A DNA stretch of 64,000 nt from Caprimulgus europaeus (GCA_907165065.1 OU015528.1:23332015-23396014), one strand, 5' to 3'; numbered from the stretch's first letter, positions 1-12,115 are shown. Program-made: numbers and translations. Notes: generated by a model from the letters alone, not told the origin.

Positions 1-33
1 GAAAATTAACTCTATCCTAGCAAAACCAGGACA
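1..33 (-). mobile_element. 5' edge of an avian ERVL-type LTR, cut by the window start
   Basis: Read on the minus strand, these bases start TGTCCTGGTTTTGC and run into GGATAGAGTTAATTTTC. This is the opening of a widespread avian LTR family that I recognise by its TGTCCTGGTTT start. The same opening is seen, diverged, in the LTRs at 23975-24628 and 24883-25471. The terminal TG falls at position 33 and the rest of the element lies off the window to the left. Bases 34-38 (cttgc) would be one copy of its target duplication, which cannot be checked here. Whether it is a solo LTR or the edge of a provirus is unknown. Confidence 0.72.
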
Positions 34-3000
34 CTTGCTGGTCCCTCCAGCTTTTCATTTCAGGAGAGGGTTGATTGGATGACAACTGGATATGCAGCAT
101 GCACATATGAAAAGATGCACAAGGGAGGCTCATAAACACTTTGCCCTTTATATTTTTCTGAGGTAGTTGTAACTGTATGCCCATGGAAGCCATAGCATAT
201 AATGCACTTAGAGACCCAGATGCCTTTAAGTCCAGATTAGGCAAGCACTCTGTGCAGTGCAAGTTTTTGATCTGAGAATTTAAAAACTGAAAACATTTTC
301 AGGTAGGTTCACATTTCCTAGGCAAAACTCATTTAAATTCTCAGGGCTGAACTTAAATTGCAAACAGACTCACTTAATTTGTTATGTGCCCAGTAGCTAT
401 TGACAAAGATATTACTCACTGTTCTTGCCTTTCTTTTTTTCCAGAGAAATCTTCCTTATATTTCTGTGTCTTTCACAAGAACTATTTTCCATAATCCATC
501 AGATTTCATATTATCAGATTGTTTGAAGATGTATGTACAGATTTCTTTGCTTGCTTAGCAGTATGTAAATACTGGAGACCTCAGTTAGATTTAAATGACA
601 AAGGAAGTGACAGGATCTCTTTGACGAAGCTAAGTAAGAAGTCCAAAGTATTAGATTTCTGGAGGATACAGGTTGAAGGATCTAGTGGTTAGGACCTGTC
701 TTCCACCACTGGCACAGCAGATACACAGGGTGATTTAACTCTATAGCCAGTGTGTAAACCCAGTGGGGGTCCTGAAGGTCCTCAGATAACTGGCCTGTTC
801 AAAACCTAAAGTTGAAGTCTACCAAGAATTTTGCCTGAGATCTGAGCGTGGCCCCGACTGTTCTGCAGGATTACGTCATCTCATAGAAGATGTGACTCAA
901 AATGGTAAATCACCAGTTCCTTCCCCTTTGTTGGTCTCTCTCTTTAGTCCTGAGCAGAATTCACTATAAATTCCAGCTGATTACATGTACATATATCTTA
1001 TATTAAAAAAGAAATACATACAGGATGTTATTAAAAACTACAGAGAAGATTGTGGAGTTATTTGCAAGTTTAATTGTCCATTTGGAATTTGTAGGTATTT
1101 AAATAAATTATTTGGGAGTAGAGACAGTTATCGCCATGTCTCATGAGTTACTAGATCTACAGTTCTGGTAGTGGTATATCTTCTCTTATATAGGTGGGAG
1201 TTTTATCTTGAAGCACATTTATACTGACTGTGTGAGAAAAACTGTGTCATCTGAACAGCACTAGACTCGGTGCTCCTGAGTATTGTAGGCTTACTGACAG
1301 AACTATTGCAGATAAGCAGTAAAATGTCCACGGTGCAGTATTATAGCACATTGCTATTGCCATACATATTGTTATTGCCATACAGCTGCTACTGCTCCTG
1401 CAGATGAAGCCATCCAACTCTTTGCCTGGCATCCTCTGCTACTGTGGTGGAAGTTTTCTAATGCCATAAACAATTACTTGCTAAACAAACTGAAAACAGA
1501 CCTTGAAATATTTCTGTACTATTTTCAAGTTAGGTTTTGGAATCCATATGATCAGCTGCTCTTCAGGGCCACTGAACACTTTTTAATGATGTAGCAATAA
1601 TTTTATTTTTAATATAAGCAAACATATTTTTGAATGTGAACAATTTATAGCATCACAAAACCAATTTATCATACCAATAGTGACTCTCAGAAGGTTTAAT
1701 TTTCTTTGAAATAAGCTTGACAAACACCATTAGGAATCCCAGATCCTAGGCTGTGAAATTCCAGGAGCCATGGAAAATGTAGGAAAGGGTAAAAGAATGA
1801 CTCTCCTTTTCTGGTATGCTCTGAGCCCACCAGATTGGTCTGCCTATACAAAGGAAAGAGTCAGATCTGGCCAGCTGGGAATCCCTGCTATACTGTCCAT
1901 ATGTTTTAACAGGTGGAAGGGTTGCTCAGTTCTTTGCTCTTCTTCTTGGAAGTGAGTGATATTTGGAGGAGCCCAGGGGATGCCCACTGGGATGGACTGG
2001 TTCCAGCACTCTGAAGCTGTAACAGATAGGGTAAGACAGAGGCATTCAAAAAGTCAAGTTTTAACTCCTTTGCAGTGGAGAAAAATAGTTTTGTTCAGGG
2101 GGGCATGGAGAGCAGTTAAACTAGGCTGCTGCCCTCAATCTCTTTCCAGTAACTCTTCTGGGAACTCAGGAAGATAGCTTAATTGGTCTTCTCTGCTACA
2201 CCAATATAAATACTAATAAAATTAATGCTCATTTGCTGTATAGTTTAAGATTATTTTTTTACCAAAATGCATAAAAATTATATTCACCATTGCAGTTCTG
2301 TTTTCATGATTCATGCCGAATTCACTGAATAAAAAATGTATGGAGGGGGAGAGGGAAAGAGAGAAATGGAAATCAAGTTAATAGTGAGGAAACGAGTCAA
2401 GTGAGCTCCTTGCAAACTCTCAAGGTCAACAACATGAAAAAACACTCAGGAAACCTAACAAACAAGCAAGTAAAAATGTCCTCATATTTGTGAGAAGCCA
2501 GACAGGAGAATATGGCTTTGCATTTGCCCTACTGCTATTTACGTTTCCCATGGTTTTAGTTTGCTGTACTTGCTAATATGAGATTCTTGGAGCAAACAAG
2601 CAACATAAATTTGTACCTCCACCTATGACAGGTAGCAACTGCCATGCAAAATGGAAGGGAGAGTTCATGCTCTAAGCATCTTGAGGACAGTATTTCCAAG
2701 GGAACCTCTCAGGACTCATCTGCACTTCTCAGACTGAGAGGAAATTGCAGGCAAATATTCCCTGGTATGTGCTCTAGCAACAAAAAGCTTGATTAATGAG
2801 AATTTTTTTAGCCCAGGTATATTTAGAACTTCATGGTCATGTAAAGAACCTTTGCAATAAATCATAACACACTTTAAATATTTATAATATACCTATTGTA
2901 TAACCAAAGAACTTTAAGGTGTGGAACAATACTGTTACAGTTTTAACAGGGTTATGAAGTCAATAAGATGCATTTTTAACCCATTGAAAATGGAATACAT

Positions 3001-6000
3001 TGCCTTTCTTAATACATTTTCCATCAGCTTTAAAAGATATTTTAAAAACTTACAGAATTTTAAAATCTTTTTTGAAGGAAATTTTGAAATTTTGAAAGCT
3101 TTCATGCAAAACCCAACCTGTAGGTGTCCTACCTGAAAAATACAAAAATAGTAAATCTTGTGTCTTTAGTGACACTGATTTCTGACCCTGACCCTTGAAG
3201 AAAATACAACAGCTGGATGCTATGACTGTTACAGATCTGTCAGGATATGTAAACTGGAAACAATCAGAGAAATAAAACTGTGACAAATGGGTTGCCTACA
3301 ATTTCAGAGCATTTGAGCTGATTCTGTGTCTTACTAGGCTTTTAGGCTCTCGCTGCACACTAAGGACTTGAGAAGTTCTAGGTTCCAGTTGTAGAGATGG
3401 TAAATGAGGCTCCTTGGACACATGGGAATATCATTACTGTCTATGCAGCTCTTGCAACCCTTGGTCTCCCTAGGCAAAAGGCTGACTAGCTTTCTCCAGT
3501 CTTCAGGAACTGCCAGAACAAACTTCTAGGAAACAAGGCAGGTTTTAGATGGAAACCTTGTCTCTATTTCAGAAGAGGTTTACTCAAACTTACATGCTTC
3601 TACCTAACCATTTTAATTTCAAGGCAATTTTCCAGGAAGAAGAAGATCCTGAAAGTATTAACCAGCTCTCTTCAGACCTATGACACTGCAGGCAGTTGGA
3701 CTCCACTGAAACAGTGACTAAGCAGTCAGGAATAAAAATAAAACCCTGGTTCACATTTCGTTCATGCAAGATTCAGGATATGCTGAGTAAGCAGTGTTTT
3801 ACTGTTTTTCAAGAGTGGCTCTTTTATGTTATTTTTTATGAACTACTCCACTGATAATTAATATGATTATTAAATGAGTGTCAGAAGCTGCAGTTGTTTA
3901 GGTTTACGGTAATACTCCTGAGTTATCAGTGGTGTGTGCCTATCAAGTTTTTTGTTCCTTTTAACCTCTAGGGAGGTTAGTGCAGTTCAAGTAATATATG
4001 ATTTTACCTGATTCCCAGGATCATTTTTAACAAACTGTTCTACCACACCTGGTGTAGGGACTAAGTGTTTTATTTTTGTTGATATATTTTGCTGCTGGAC
4101 CGTGATCAGGTGCTCATGCCAGTTGCACTAGCTTTTTTGGCAGTCATTTAGGCAGATTATAAACTGCAGCTAATTCATTTGCAGGGTCTAGCAGCAGTGG
4201 CAGGAATTGATTTTTAGGGACTTATTTTACTCCTGTTGGGCAGGGGGTGGACAGAAAACACAGTAGTACACCATTGCTCATGCAGTTCAGCAATGCCCTA
4301 ACAGGTCCTTTAGGGTTACTTTTTGCTATTGTCTCCATCTCAACATATTTAGCTTTCAGGGAAAATTCAGGAGCATTGTGCATTGGTGATCACTTATATA
4401 TAACCATATTATCAGACTAGCATTTGAATGTCCATGTTAGCAATGCTGAAGAGGCAAATGGCTATTGGCATTTCCGGCTCTGATTAAGTCAGTGGTGCAG
4501 GGGTTAATGCCCAGAGCTGTGGAAGGTGGGTTTAAGGTGCTCCCACCATGATGTGTGTTAGAAAAGACCCTAAGTTTGATTATTCCCATTCTCTCTTTTC
4601 AGAGGGTCTCCTGTAGACCACTTTTTCAGACAGATACCTTCTGAGCAGAGAAAGCTCAGATTTTGCATCCATTAACAGCCAGTAACAGCATGGACTGGAG
4701 GGTTAGCTGGGTTGAAACTCCTAAGTGTGTATGATAAATAAAATCAAGAGTAGTCAGCAATCTTTTCCTGGGAAATAGCCAGAGGAGATGTAGCTAGATA
4801 GGATTCACATGCTACTAGCCTAAGCACTAACATGCTTACCATCCCAGTGCAGACACAGAAAGTCACACTGCTGCTTAGCCAACCCTTCACCAGTCAGGCA
4901 AGAGGAGTTGGAATAGGCTGTTTCTTTATATTACTGATCTCTAGGATTTCTACTGCTTTCTAGCTCACATCATTATTTAAATCATGATAGTATTTTTCTC
5001 TTGAGTCCTTGAGTTACTAGCTGCTAGCATGTCAGCAATTTAATTTCTATCAGTGTTTTTATTGTCTTTCACATCTTTCACATCTTTGGCTTACTTACCA
5101 TCTCACAGCTCAAAATTTTTTTTTTCAGAACAAGTAAACCAAGAACACACAGTTGTGCAGCACAAAAATGGATGGTGGTTCACAGACAACTACAGCACAG
5201 CGTGTTTCACCTCTGTTACCCAGCTGATATTTTCACCACTGTTAAGGTAGCTCCCAGGTTTATCTTTTCTTTATGATGAAGAGGTGTTGCTGATGTTAAT
5301 GTTCTTCAGGCCCATCCTATTCAGTCCTGGATGCCCACCTGGAGTCTTTAGGCAAGAGAAGCTAAGCAATGGTTGATGTGGCCAACTTTAGGGACATAAG
5401 ATTGAGAGCCAGATGAGGCATAGCAGGCACTGGTGGCATGGTGGAGAGTACTGGAGAGCTTCTGTATGTGCTGTCATCAGAAGATGACCATACTATGTTC
5501 TTATGCTTCATGTTGTGTTCCTAGGGCAGAACTAGTAGATGTTGCCTTTATATCACAAAGGTGGGCAATTGCAAAGGTCTGTTCTGCAGATGAATTCCAG
5601 AGACCACTTAAAAGATCCAACATATCTAAAGTAGTTCTTGCTACTTGTGTGGAACTGACTGGCATGAATAGGCATCATTCTTTCTGCACAGTATTTGAAA
5701 TCACATATCTTAATGACCACTTCTGTCAGCACTTTTCTTTTGGGGAAATAACTGAGCGTTTTTCATGGAAAGTCTTTGCCATGGGAATTGCCACTTCCTC
5801 TGTAGCTCAAATATGTAGCTTAGATAAAAGTCACATTTACTTGCTCTAGGTTATCCTTAGCTTGGGCAAACAGCCAAAGAAGAAAGATAGCACTAGGATG
5901 GTTTGGTTTGTGCCAGTTTCTTATAGTGGTTCTTTTAGTCTTGATAACTGCAAAAGTCATAGACAGTAAAATGGTCAGTGTGATAATAAAAAACAAAATT

Positions 6001-7192
6001 AAAAGCCTATTTTTAGAGATGGCTTGTAGTTCAATTCAGGACAAAAAAGCTCAAAATCCCTCTACAGCAACAAATGTGACACAATTGCACCAGTTGCACA
6101 AAAGCTTTTAAGTGTAAACATCTTTAAAGACTTTCCATATGGGGAAAATGTCAGTTGGGAGGACATGGGTAAGTGTCATAGATACTGTGGAATGTAGTCA
6201 TAGGCTTTGTTTGGTGAGCTGGATGGCTTCCCAGCTATCAGCAATGCCGCTGTGGCCTGAGACAAGAAATGAAAGGCAGAAGTCGCTGTATTTGATGTAA
6301 GCCAAATGTAATCTGAGCCATTAGACCAACAAGGAGGTCTTTACAGGGGTGATTTCTGTGGCTCCCAGACAAATAATGGGCTTGAGATCCACCCAGAAGT
6401 TTTACCTCTGAGATTCTCATCCTCCAGGTCAGCCAAGCTTTTAAAAATTGATCTAACAAACAGGCTCGAATAACTGCCTCTTCCAACAGCAGATGGGCAC
6501 TCAAAGGCTATTGGGCAACCAGTCCCCTGGCAGCAAAGGATATACAGATTCTGGCTCAGAAATTCTTAGGTAAAGTATTGACTTCAGTAATTATCACTGT
6601 AGAGTTTGGAGAAAGTAAAAGCAAGGACCATAATTTAGGCCAATTTTAAAGAGATATCAGATCTCCAAAGAATTAATGATGTGTTTCATTTTTATTCCTT
6701 TTCACTGAAACAATCTGTATATTTTTATCCTTTGCACTGTGCCTGTATACTCCTTTACTGGCATTTTAATAGTGTAACCAGATACAACTCTATCTGATGC
6801 TCAAATATTCTTACCAATGCTGCCTAAGGACCTATGAAGAATGAAGTATTAGGATATAATATGTGGAACACTTTTCATATTAAACACAGAAATTCTCCGC
6901 TTCCAAGATGGGAAATAACACAGCTTAGAAAACAATTTTGTATGCAGTACACTTGAAGTTTCAGCTATTATAGATCAGCATATACCAGAGAAGCAAATGG
7001 AGCTACTCCAGTTAGCAGTAGTTAAGGAATGCATTGCATTTTTTTTAAGCATTACATGCATTTTACATCATGGTCCAGCAGCCTGTGTATCTCCTGCCAC
7101 TCATATGGCCCCATGTGCCATCTAGTGGAAACAGTCAACTTAAAAGATGCTGTCACCGTGAGCTAGAGGGTTTTACAGTGGAAAATAAAAAG
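34..7192. other. Unique AT-rich intergenic or intronic sequence
   Basis: No repeat family, RNA gene or convincing exon was recognised. The longest open frame is 138 codons on the plus strand at 5433-5849; its product resembles no family I know and contains no clear domain. The 2950-3130 stretch is rich in short direct repeats of the form ttttgaaa and ttttaaaa. The 1330-1395 stretch has a small internal echo (ttgctattgccatac / ttgttattgccatac). Confidence 0.6.
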
Positions 7193-7247
7193 ATCTATCT
7201 CTATCTCTATCTCTATCTCTATCTCTATCTCTATCTCTATCTCTATC

Positions 7248-7298
<51 letters not shown>

Positions 7299-7370
7299 AT
7301 CTCTATCTCTATCTCTATCTCTATCTCTATCTCTATCTCTATCTATATCTCTAGTATATATATATATCTC
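7193..7370. repeat. Compound microsatellite (TATCTC)n - (TC)n - (TATCTC)n - (TA)n
   Basis: A hexanucleotide TATCTC array runs from about 7196 to 7265. It changes to pure TC dinucleotides to about 7293, returns to TATCTC to about 7345, and ends in a short TA run near 7355-7367. The open frames here, with alternating Tyr-Leu on plus and Arg-Asp on minus, are by-products of the repeat unit and not genes. The TC core is a long polypurine-polypyrimidine tract, so triplex or slipped structures are possible. Confidence 0.97.
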
Positions 7371-8653
7371 ACACTTGTAGAGCTTTTCTAGGTTATTCCA
7401 AAACTGTGCTCCCAAAAAACCATGCCTGTAAAATACTGTGTATAGTGTGTAACTTTCCCTTATAAAACATTGCTACACCATGCTAATTTCTAATCCTGAA
7501 ATCAGGAAGAATATAATACTTCAACTGTCCATGCTTATGAGACTGGGAGAGATGTTAGCTCACCCTGGGACCAAGAAAAAGCATTAAATAAATCAGAAAT
7601 ATAACTAGATTAATTCAGGGTAGAGTAATTAAAAGATAAAGCACATGAATATTAGGTTATAAAATTATTGGCATGAATTTATTAAAACACACTTCAGCAG
7701 TCAAAGTAGAATAAAAGCTAATTTGCAACTGGTTGTAATGGGCTTGGAATCAGCTTTAGTATTAGAAGAAAGTCCAAATACAGTAGGAAGGAAATGTAAT
7801 ACAATAAAGCAGTGACTCAGGGGGCTGATTGGGATAATGAAATGCATTTCAATGAATTCTGATGGGCAAAGTATTATTACAGCAGAGCTTATAAACAAGA
7901 GAGGAATAGATGAAATTTGCAACAATGGTACTATATTGTCACAGTGTCTTTTATTACTATAGAAATTGTTTTAAAGTGTGAAAGGTACCATAGTTAGTGT
8001 TCTAACAACTAATCTAAAGTGATTATCTCTGTTTTACCTAGCTTTGTTGTTTTTCAGCATCCAAAGCATAGACTGTGTCTACTCCTTGACAGAACTGCTA
8101 ATGCCCTATTTATCTTGTCAGCTGTGAGGCTCCTCTCCATGCTAAGACCACAGAGCAGACATTCTGTACATCTATTAATATGAAATCCAGGGAGACTGTG
8201 GAAGTTTGCTTTTTTTGCCTGCTCTGTGGGGGCCTCCTGTGGCCTGAATTAGATGGCTTCTTCTCATATAGCAAGGCAAAAATAACTCTACTTATGATCT
8301 GTGAAAATACCATGGCTAATGCCAAGATCAGAGAGCACTCATTTGCTCCTTGTGTGTTTTGAAACATTACATATCACATTTAATTAATTTTTAATTTATA
8401 TATTATTTGCTTTACTCAAAAAGATGCTTTCTTGTTGAAATATTCATCATTTTATAAACCCAAAAGCTGACTTGCCTCAAAATAGTAACTAAAACCCCCA
8501 GATTTTAAACTTGTGTAACTTTTTGATAAATTTCTTCTCCACTCAACCTTGTAATCAAAACTTGTTAGGAACTGAGGAACATGGGGCAATTACGTAATTT
8601 CTTTATTTTCCCAACACTGTGTTGGTAATGTTACAACATTCCCTTAATACAGC

Positions 8654-8658
<5 letters not shown>
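7371..8658. other. Unique AT-rich sequence
   Basis: Nothing recognised. Short open frames lie on both strands at 8110-8367 and neither looks like a known protein. Confidence 0.6.

Positions 8659-8688
<30 letters not shown>
8659..8688. repeat. T30 homopolymer run
   Basis: Thirty consecutive T residues. Such a run can be the A-tail of a retroposed minus-strand RNA, whose body would lie to the right from 8689. I could not match 8689-8850 to any snRNA, Y RNA, 7SK, tRNA-SINE or gene I know, and I see no flanking target duplication. It may simply be a simple repeat. Confidence 0.95.
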
Positions 8689-8689
<1 letters not shown>

Positions 8690-10085
8690 AGAAAGATGCA
8701 TGTAGAGATCTGGTGGATGGCGCAGTCACATCGTTGAAAAAGCACAATCAAGAACTAACGATCTCTTGCAGGAAATGAGAAATGAGTGCCTCAAAGGTGA
8801 TGAAGAAATTTTAAATCATACCTGTTGCTGAAAGTGGACTCACACTAATTAGTCCTAGTCTGTTTGCAGTTCATAAATGTGTGTCTTTCATAAGTTATTA
8901 AATGTCTTGTCCCACAACTTGATTAGTAGCACCTAATGACAGCTCATATTTTACCTGGGCAGCCTGTGAAACATGTTGAGTTCATGCCCTCTGTAAGACA
9001 TTTGAATCATATGTCTCTTTATTCTTTCCCACATCTGTCGAGGGCATATAACGGAAAGGGAACATGAGCAGCAGAGAAAGAGCAGATGAGCTTCACAGCA
9101 GGGACCGTTCCAACTGCCAACAAAATAAATTTTATTACAGGAAGTAAACGTGAAGACAGTGAAAGTACCACTTGGGATGCTACCATGAGTAAATAACTGT
9201 TTGCATGCATCCTGTTTGCAGTCATTTCCATGTCAGACAACCACATCAAAGGAAAAACAAGCAGTATAGCAACAGATGTGACAGACCATAAAATGCTACA
9301 CGCTATGTATCAAACTAGCCCAGAATCCATAACTGAGGTTAGTCAGTAATAGGGAGTGCCTTCCTCTTGTGGAGTGAAGAAGAAGAGGAAACAAAACCCC
9401 ATTTTGTTTCTGCTCAGGAAATATAATTCATATTGTATGTGGATGCGTGAGAGCAAGGGTCATCCATTTCCCAGCTACAATCAGCCTTTGGAAAGTAGCA
9501 GACTCACACAGGTAGCAGGTTTCAGCGATCACCATGTACCATGTGGAACTGGCTGTCAGTGGAGTGAAGGAAAATAGAAGAAACAAACATACAAGGAGGT
9601 CAGTTTGCTGCCTCACCATCTTTAGTTTCTCTCTCGCAGCCCCAAAGCCTTATCCCCTGCCTGCTCACACACTACAGAGTGAATGTGCCAGAGCAAACCA
9701 GAGCAGTTCGAATGAATTCAATAAACAAAACTGGCCTGACAAATGGTGGATGTTGAGCAGTCTAATACTCCTCTAAGGCAAAGCTTCACAACCAAAATAG
9801 GCTTTTATCTTGTACATCTACTTGATATATGGCCTAAGCAAGTAGGAGCGTGTTGTGTATCGGGAGGCAGTGTCTCCAGTGCTCACAAAAGTAGAATTGT
9901 CTGGATTCAGTCTTTCATCTGTGATAAACAGTTCTGTATTATGTACTGTGCTGAGGGTTAATCTATTTCTCTACACTAACTGGAGAGGAGCGATAGTTAT
10001 GAATGAAGGCTATCAATAACTCAGCTAAAGTAGTCCTGCAGATGTACAGGTGGAAAAGCCAGAGCAAGAAGCTCCACTGACATTA
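8689..10085. other. Unique sequence left of the hAT element
   Basis: No feature recognised. Open frames of 60-80 codons on both strands (for example 9356-9577 and 9534-9776) overlap each other and carry no recognisable motif. Confidence 0.55.
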
Positions 10086-10093
10086 CCTTAGTG
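10086..10093. repeat. Left 8-bp target site duplication of the hAT element
   Basis: CCTTAGTG lies directly before the terminal CAGG and is repeated exactly at 10627-10634. The central TA fits the nnnTAnnn pattern known for Buster-type hAT insertions. Confidence 0.93.
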
Positions 10094-10626
10094 CAGGGGT
10101 CCTCAAACTTTTTAAACAGGGGGCCGGTTCATTGTCCCTCAGATATTGTCAGGGGCCGGATCTGCCTGGGAGCTGGAGGGAAGGAGGGAGAGATGGGGGA
10201 GTCGCCCACCTCACTGATGCTGCCGCCCCACTCCTCAGCCCGGCCGTGCAGTCCAGAAAGGGTGGCCAGAAGGGGCTGAAGGAACTTTGCCGCGCCAGGG
10301 CTCTGGCGATTCTCCCAAGTTGGCTGGACCTCACTGTCCAGAGGCTGCCAACTGAGCTTGCCCAGCAGAGGAGATGCCCGCGCCTCTCGCCCGCAGTGCA
10401 TCGTGGAGGAGGAGGAGGAGGAAGAGGAGGACGGGGCGGCAGCGGTGCGGTTTGTAGCCAAGAGGCACCCCCTGGATTAAGTGGCAGGAAGTCATCTGCG
10501 GCTGCTTGGTTTCCCCCCAACAACCCCGGGCGGGGGGGTGCAGGGAGTTCTGCAAATACCAGCGGGACAGATTGAGGACCCTGGGGGGCTGTATCTGGCC
10601 CCCAGGCCAAAGTTTGACCATTCCTG
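10094..10626 (+). mobile_element. Non-autonomous hAT-superfamily DNA transposon, apparently complete
   Basis: The element is 533 bp and is bounded by a perfect 8-bp duplication, CCTTAGTG. Its left end is CAGGGGTCCTCAAACTTT. The right end, read in reverse complement, is CAGGAATGGTCAAACTTT, so about 14 of 18 terminal positions pair, led by the shared CAGG. An 8-bp duplication plus CAGG termini is diagnostic of hAT elements. The CAGGGGTCCTCAAAC-type end resembles Charlie/OC1-like vertebrate families, but the exact family is not assigned. The interior is GC-rich, with many CpGs and a GGA tract, and encodes no transposase: the frames across it on both strands (10091-10648) are low-complexity Pro/Ser/Gly products. 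It therefore needed a transposase supplied in trans. Strand is arbitrary because no coding sequence orients it. Retained CpGs and an undamaged duplication suggest a fairly recent insertion, which is inference. Confidence 0.9.
10405..10430 (+). repeat. (GGA)n purine tract inside the hAT element
   Basis: Repeated GGA triplets with one GAA-type interruption, followed by ACGGGGCGG. The plus strand has many GG pairs spaced by one base, so a two-tier G-quadruplex is possible. This is a prediction from sequence only. Confidence 0.85.
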
Positions 10627-10634
10627 CCTTAGTG
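10627..10634. repeat. Right 8-bp target site duplication of the hAT element
   Basis: An exact copy of CCTTAGTG, directly after the terminal CCTG. It matches 10086-10093 at all eight positions. Confidence 0.93.
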
Positions 10635-11697
10635 CCTACTGGCTCCAACCACGGGCCAAGGACCCTCTCTGCCAGAAGTCATCCCAGCTAGTGCAGGGTA
10701 ATACCAGTTGCACAATACTGCTGTGTAATTGTCCCTATACACTCTTCAGTAACGGCGTGCCTTTGGAACAGGGCTCAAAGGGATTTCAAGGGACCTAATG
10801 TGGAGAGCTCTCCCCTTACTAATTCCTCCATAATGTAGAATGTCAGGATTGCTCCCTAGCAATCTCCCTGTGGGAAATCTGCCTCTTCACACCTCCGTGC
10901 TTCATTCTTTACCCTGTGGGATTCCATTATGCCCTTTTACCTCATGTGATCCAGCATTTACTAAAGAAAAGTTTCTCCAGAGAGGGAATCTAATCTTTCT
11001 CCCCACTCTTTTCCCAATATTGGAGATGCCCTCTAGATACCACCAACTCACTCTAAGATAAGGAATAGGAAGTAGAAGATGCAGGAGCATGAGACGGTGA
11101 GGTGAAGCGGGCCAGAGCAGTCCACATAGTGTTGCGGGTATGGTAGTGCCACTGACACCTTAAATTTCAGTACTGTCGGCGTGATTGTCGTTTAGAGCTG
11201 CAGCAGTACCCTAACAACAGTATACTGCCCTTCATTTGCACAAACAGGGCAAAAACCAGGTTTGCAATACAAAACTCAAGTTTAGGTTACGAGCAACACT
11301 CCGCACTAAGTAACACTCCACAGCCAGAGAGACACGCGGAGTGTCCCTTAAATTAAGTTGCACTTTATGCAAGATTTACCTTTGATTCTTTCTAAGAAAG
11401 CACAGAGACAGAGCCTTTCCAATAAGAAGGAAATGCATTCTGTCAACAGAGAGAGATGTAAAGCAGGGGAACATTTTTAAATAGTTGAATTAGCAAAAGC
11501 ATTTAGCACCACCCAGTCTATGGACGCTTGGGGAAACATTTCTAGAACTTTTACAGTACCCTGTAAGTTCATCTTTTTATCAATCAGGGAATAAAAAACC
11601 CACTTGTCAAACTACTGCTAAATCCTGGCACGCTTGCACTGCAGCCCAATGCCTGTCCTTAGGAAAGAGTGCGGAGTTACTCCGAGTTACCCTATTC
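10635..11697. other. Unique sequence between the hAT element and the CpG island
   Basis: GC content is moderate. No repeat or exon was recognised. Confidence 0.55.
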
Positions 11698-12115
11698 TCC
11701 AGGTGCTTACACCGCAGCCCCTGCCAGCACCGGGGGAGCCCGCCCGCCCGCGCCGGGGCTGCGCTGCCGCGCCGCCTCCTGCAGAGGGCGCCGGAAGACA
11801 GGACCAGCGGCGGGCCCAGGGCCGGGCCCACACACGGGCCCAGAGACACAAGCCCAGGGCCGGGCGCAGCGCCGGAGTGGCGCGGCGGGTCCTGCCAGGT
11901 TGCCCCGTCGGCAGCCCCATGCCTGGCCGGCTCTCCCGCCTCCCCCGGCAGCTCCCCAAACCGGCAGCCTCCAACCCCTGGCATCCCCCTTCGCCCAGCA
12001 TGTCCCCGGCGCCGCTCGGCTGGCACCTCCAGCTTGCAGGACCCTGCGCGGAACTGACACACCGATGCAACCTCTCGGGCTCCAGGCAGCGGCAGGTGTG
12101 AACGCCTCGGGTGAA
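11698..12115. promoter_or_regulatory. CpG island, candidate promoter
   Basis: About 420 bp are strongly GC-rich with dozens of CpGs, in sharp contrast to the AT-rich flanks. It has no terminal inverted repeats, duplications or tail that would mark it as a transposon, and it is separate from the hAT element 1.1 kb to the left. Unmethylated islands of this kind usually mark transcription starts in vertebrates. Splice-donor-like words leave it in both directions: GTAAGC on the minus strand at 11710-11705 and CAG|GTGTGA on the plus strand at 12093-12101. Long open frames on both strands (up to 180 codons at 11687-12229 minus) are expected where GC suppresses stop codons, and the products are low-complexity Gly/Ala/Arg/Pro. 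No gene could be named. Confidence 0.6.

Noticed and set aside
5433..5849. 138-codon plus-strand frame
   Set aside because: No recognisable domain, no splice or promoter context, and the length is within reach of chance in 64 kb.
7070..7415. Open frames with alternating Tyr-Leu (plus) and Arg-Asp (minus)
   Set aside because: They are direct translations of the TATCTC/TC microsatellite.
10091..10798. Several overlapping 60-150-codon frames on both strands
   Set aside because: They lie in and beside the GC-rich hAT element, are low-complexity, and lack any transposase motif. High GC suppresses stop codons.
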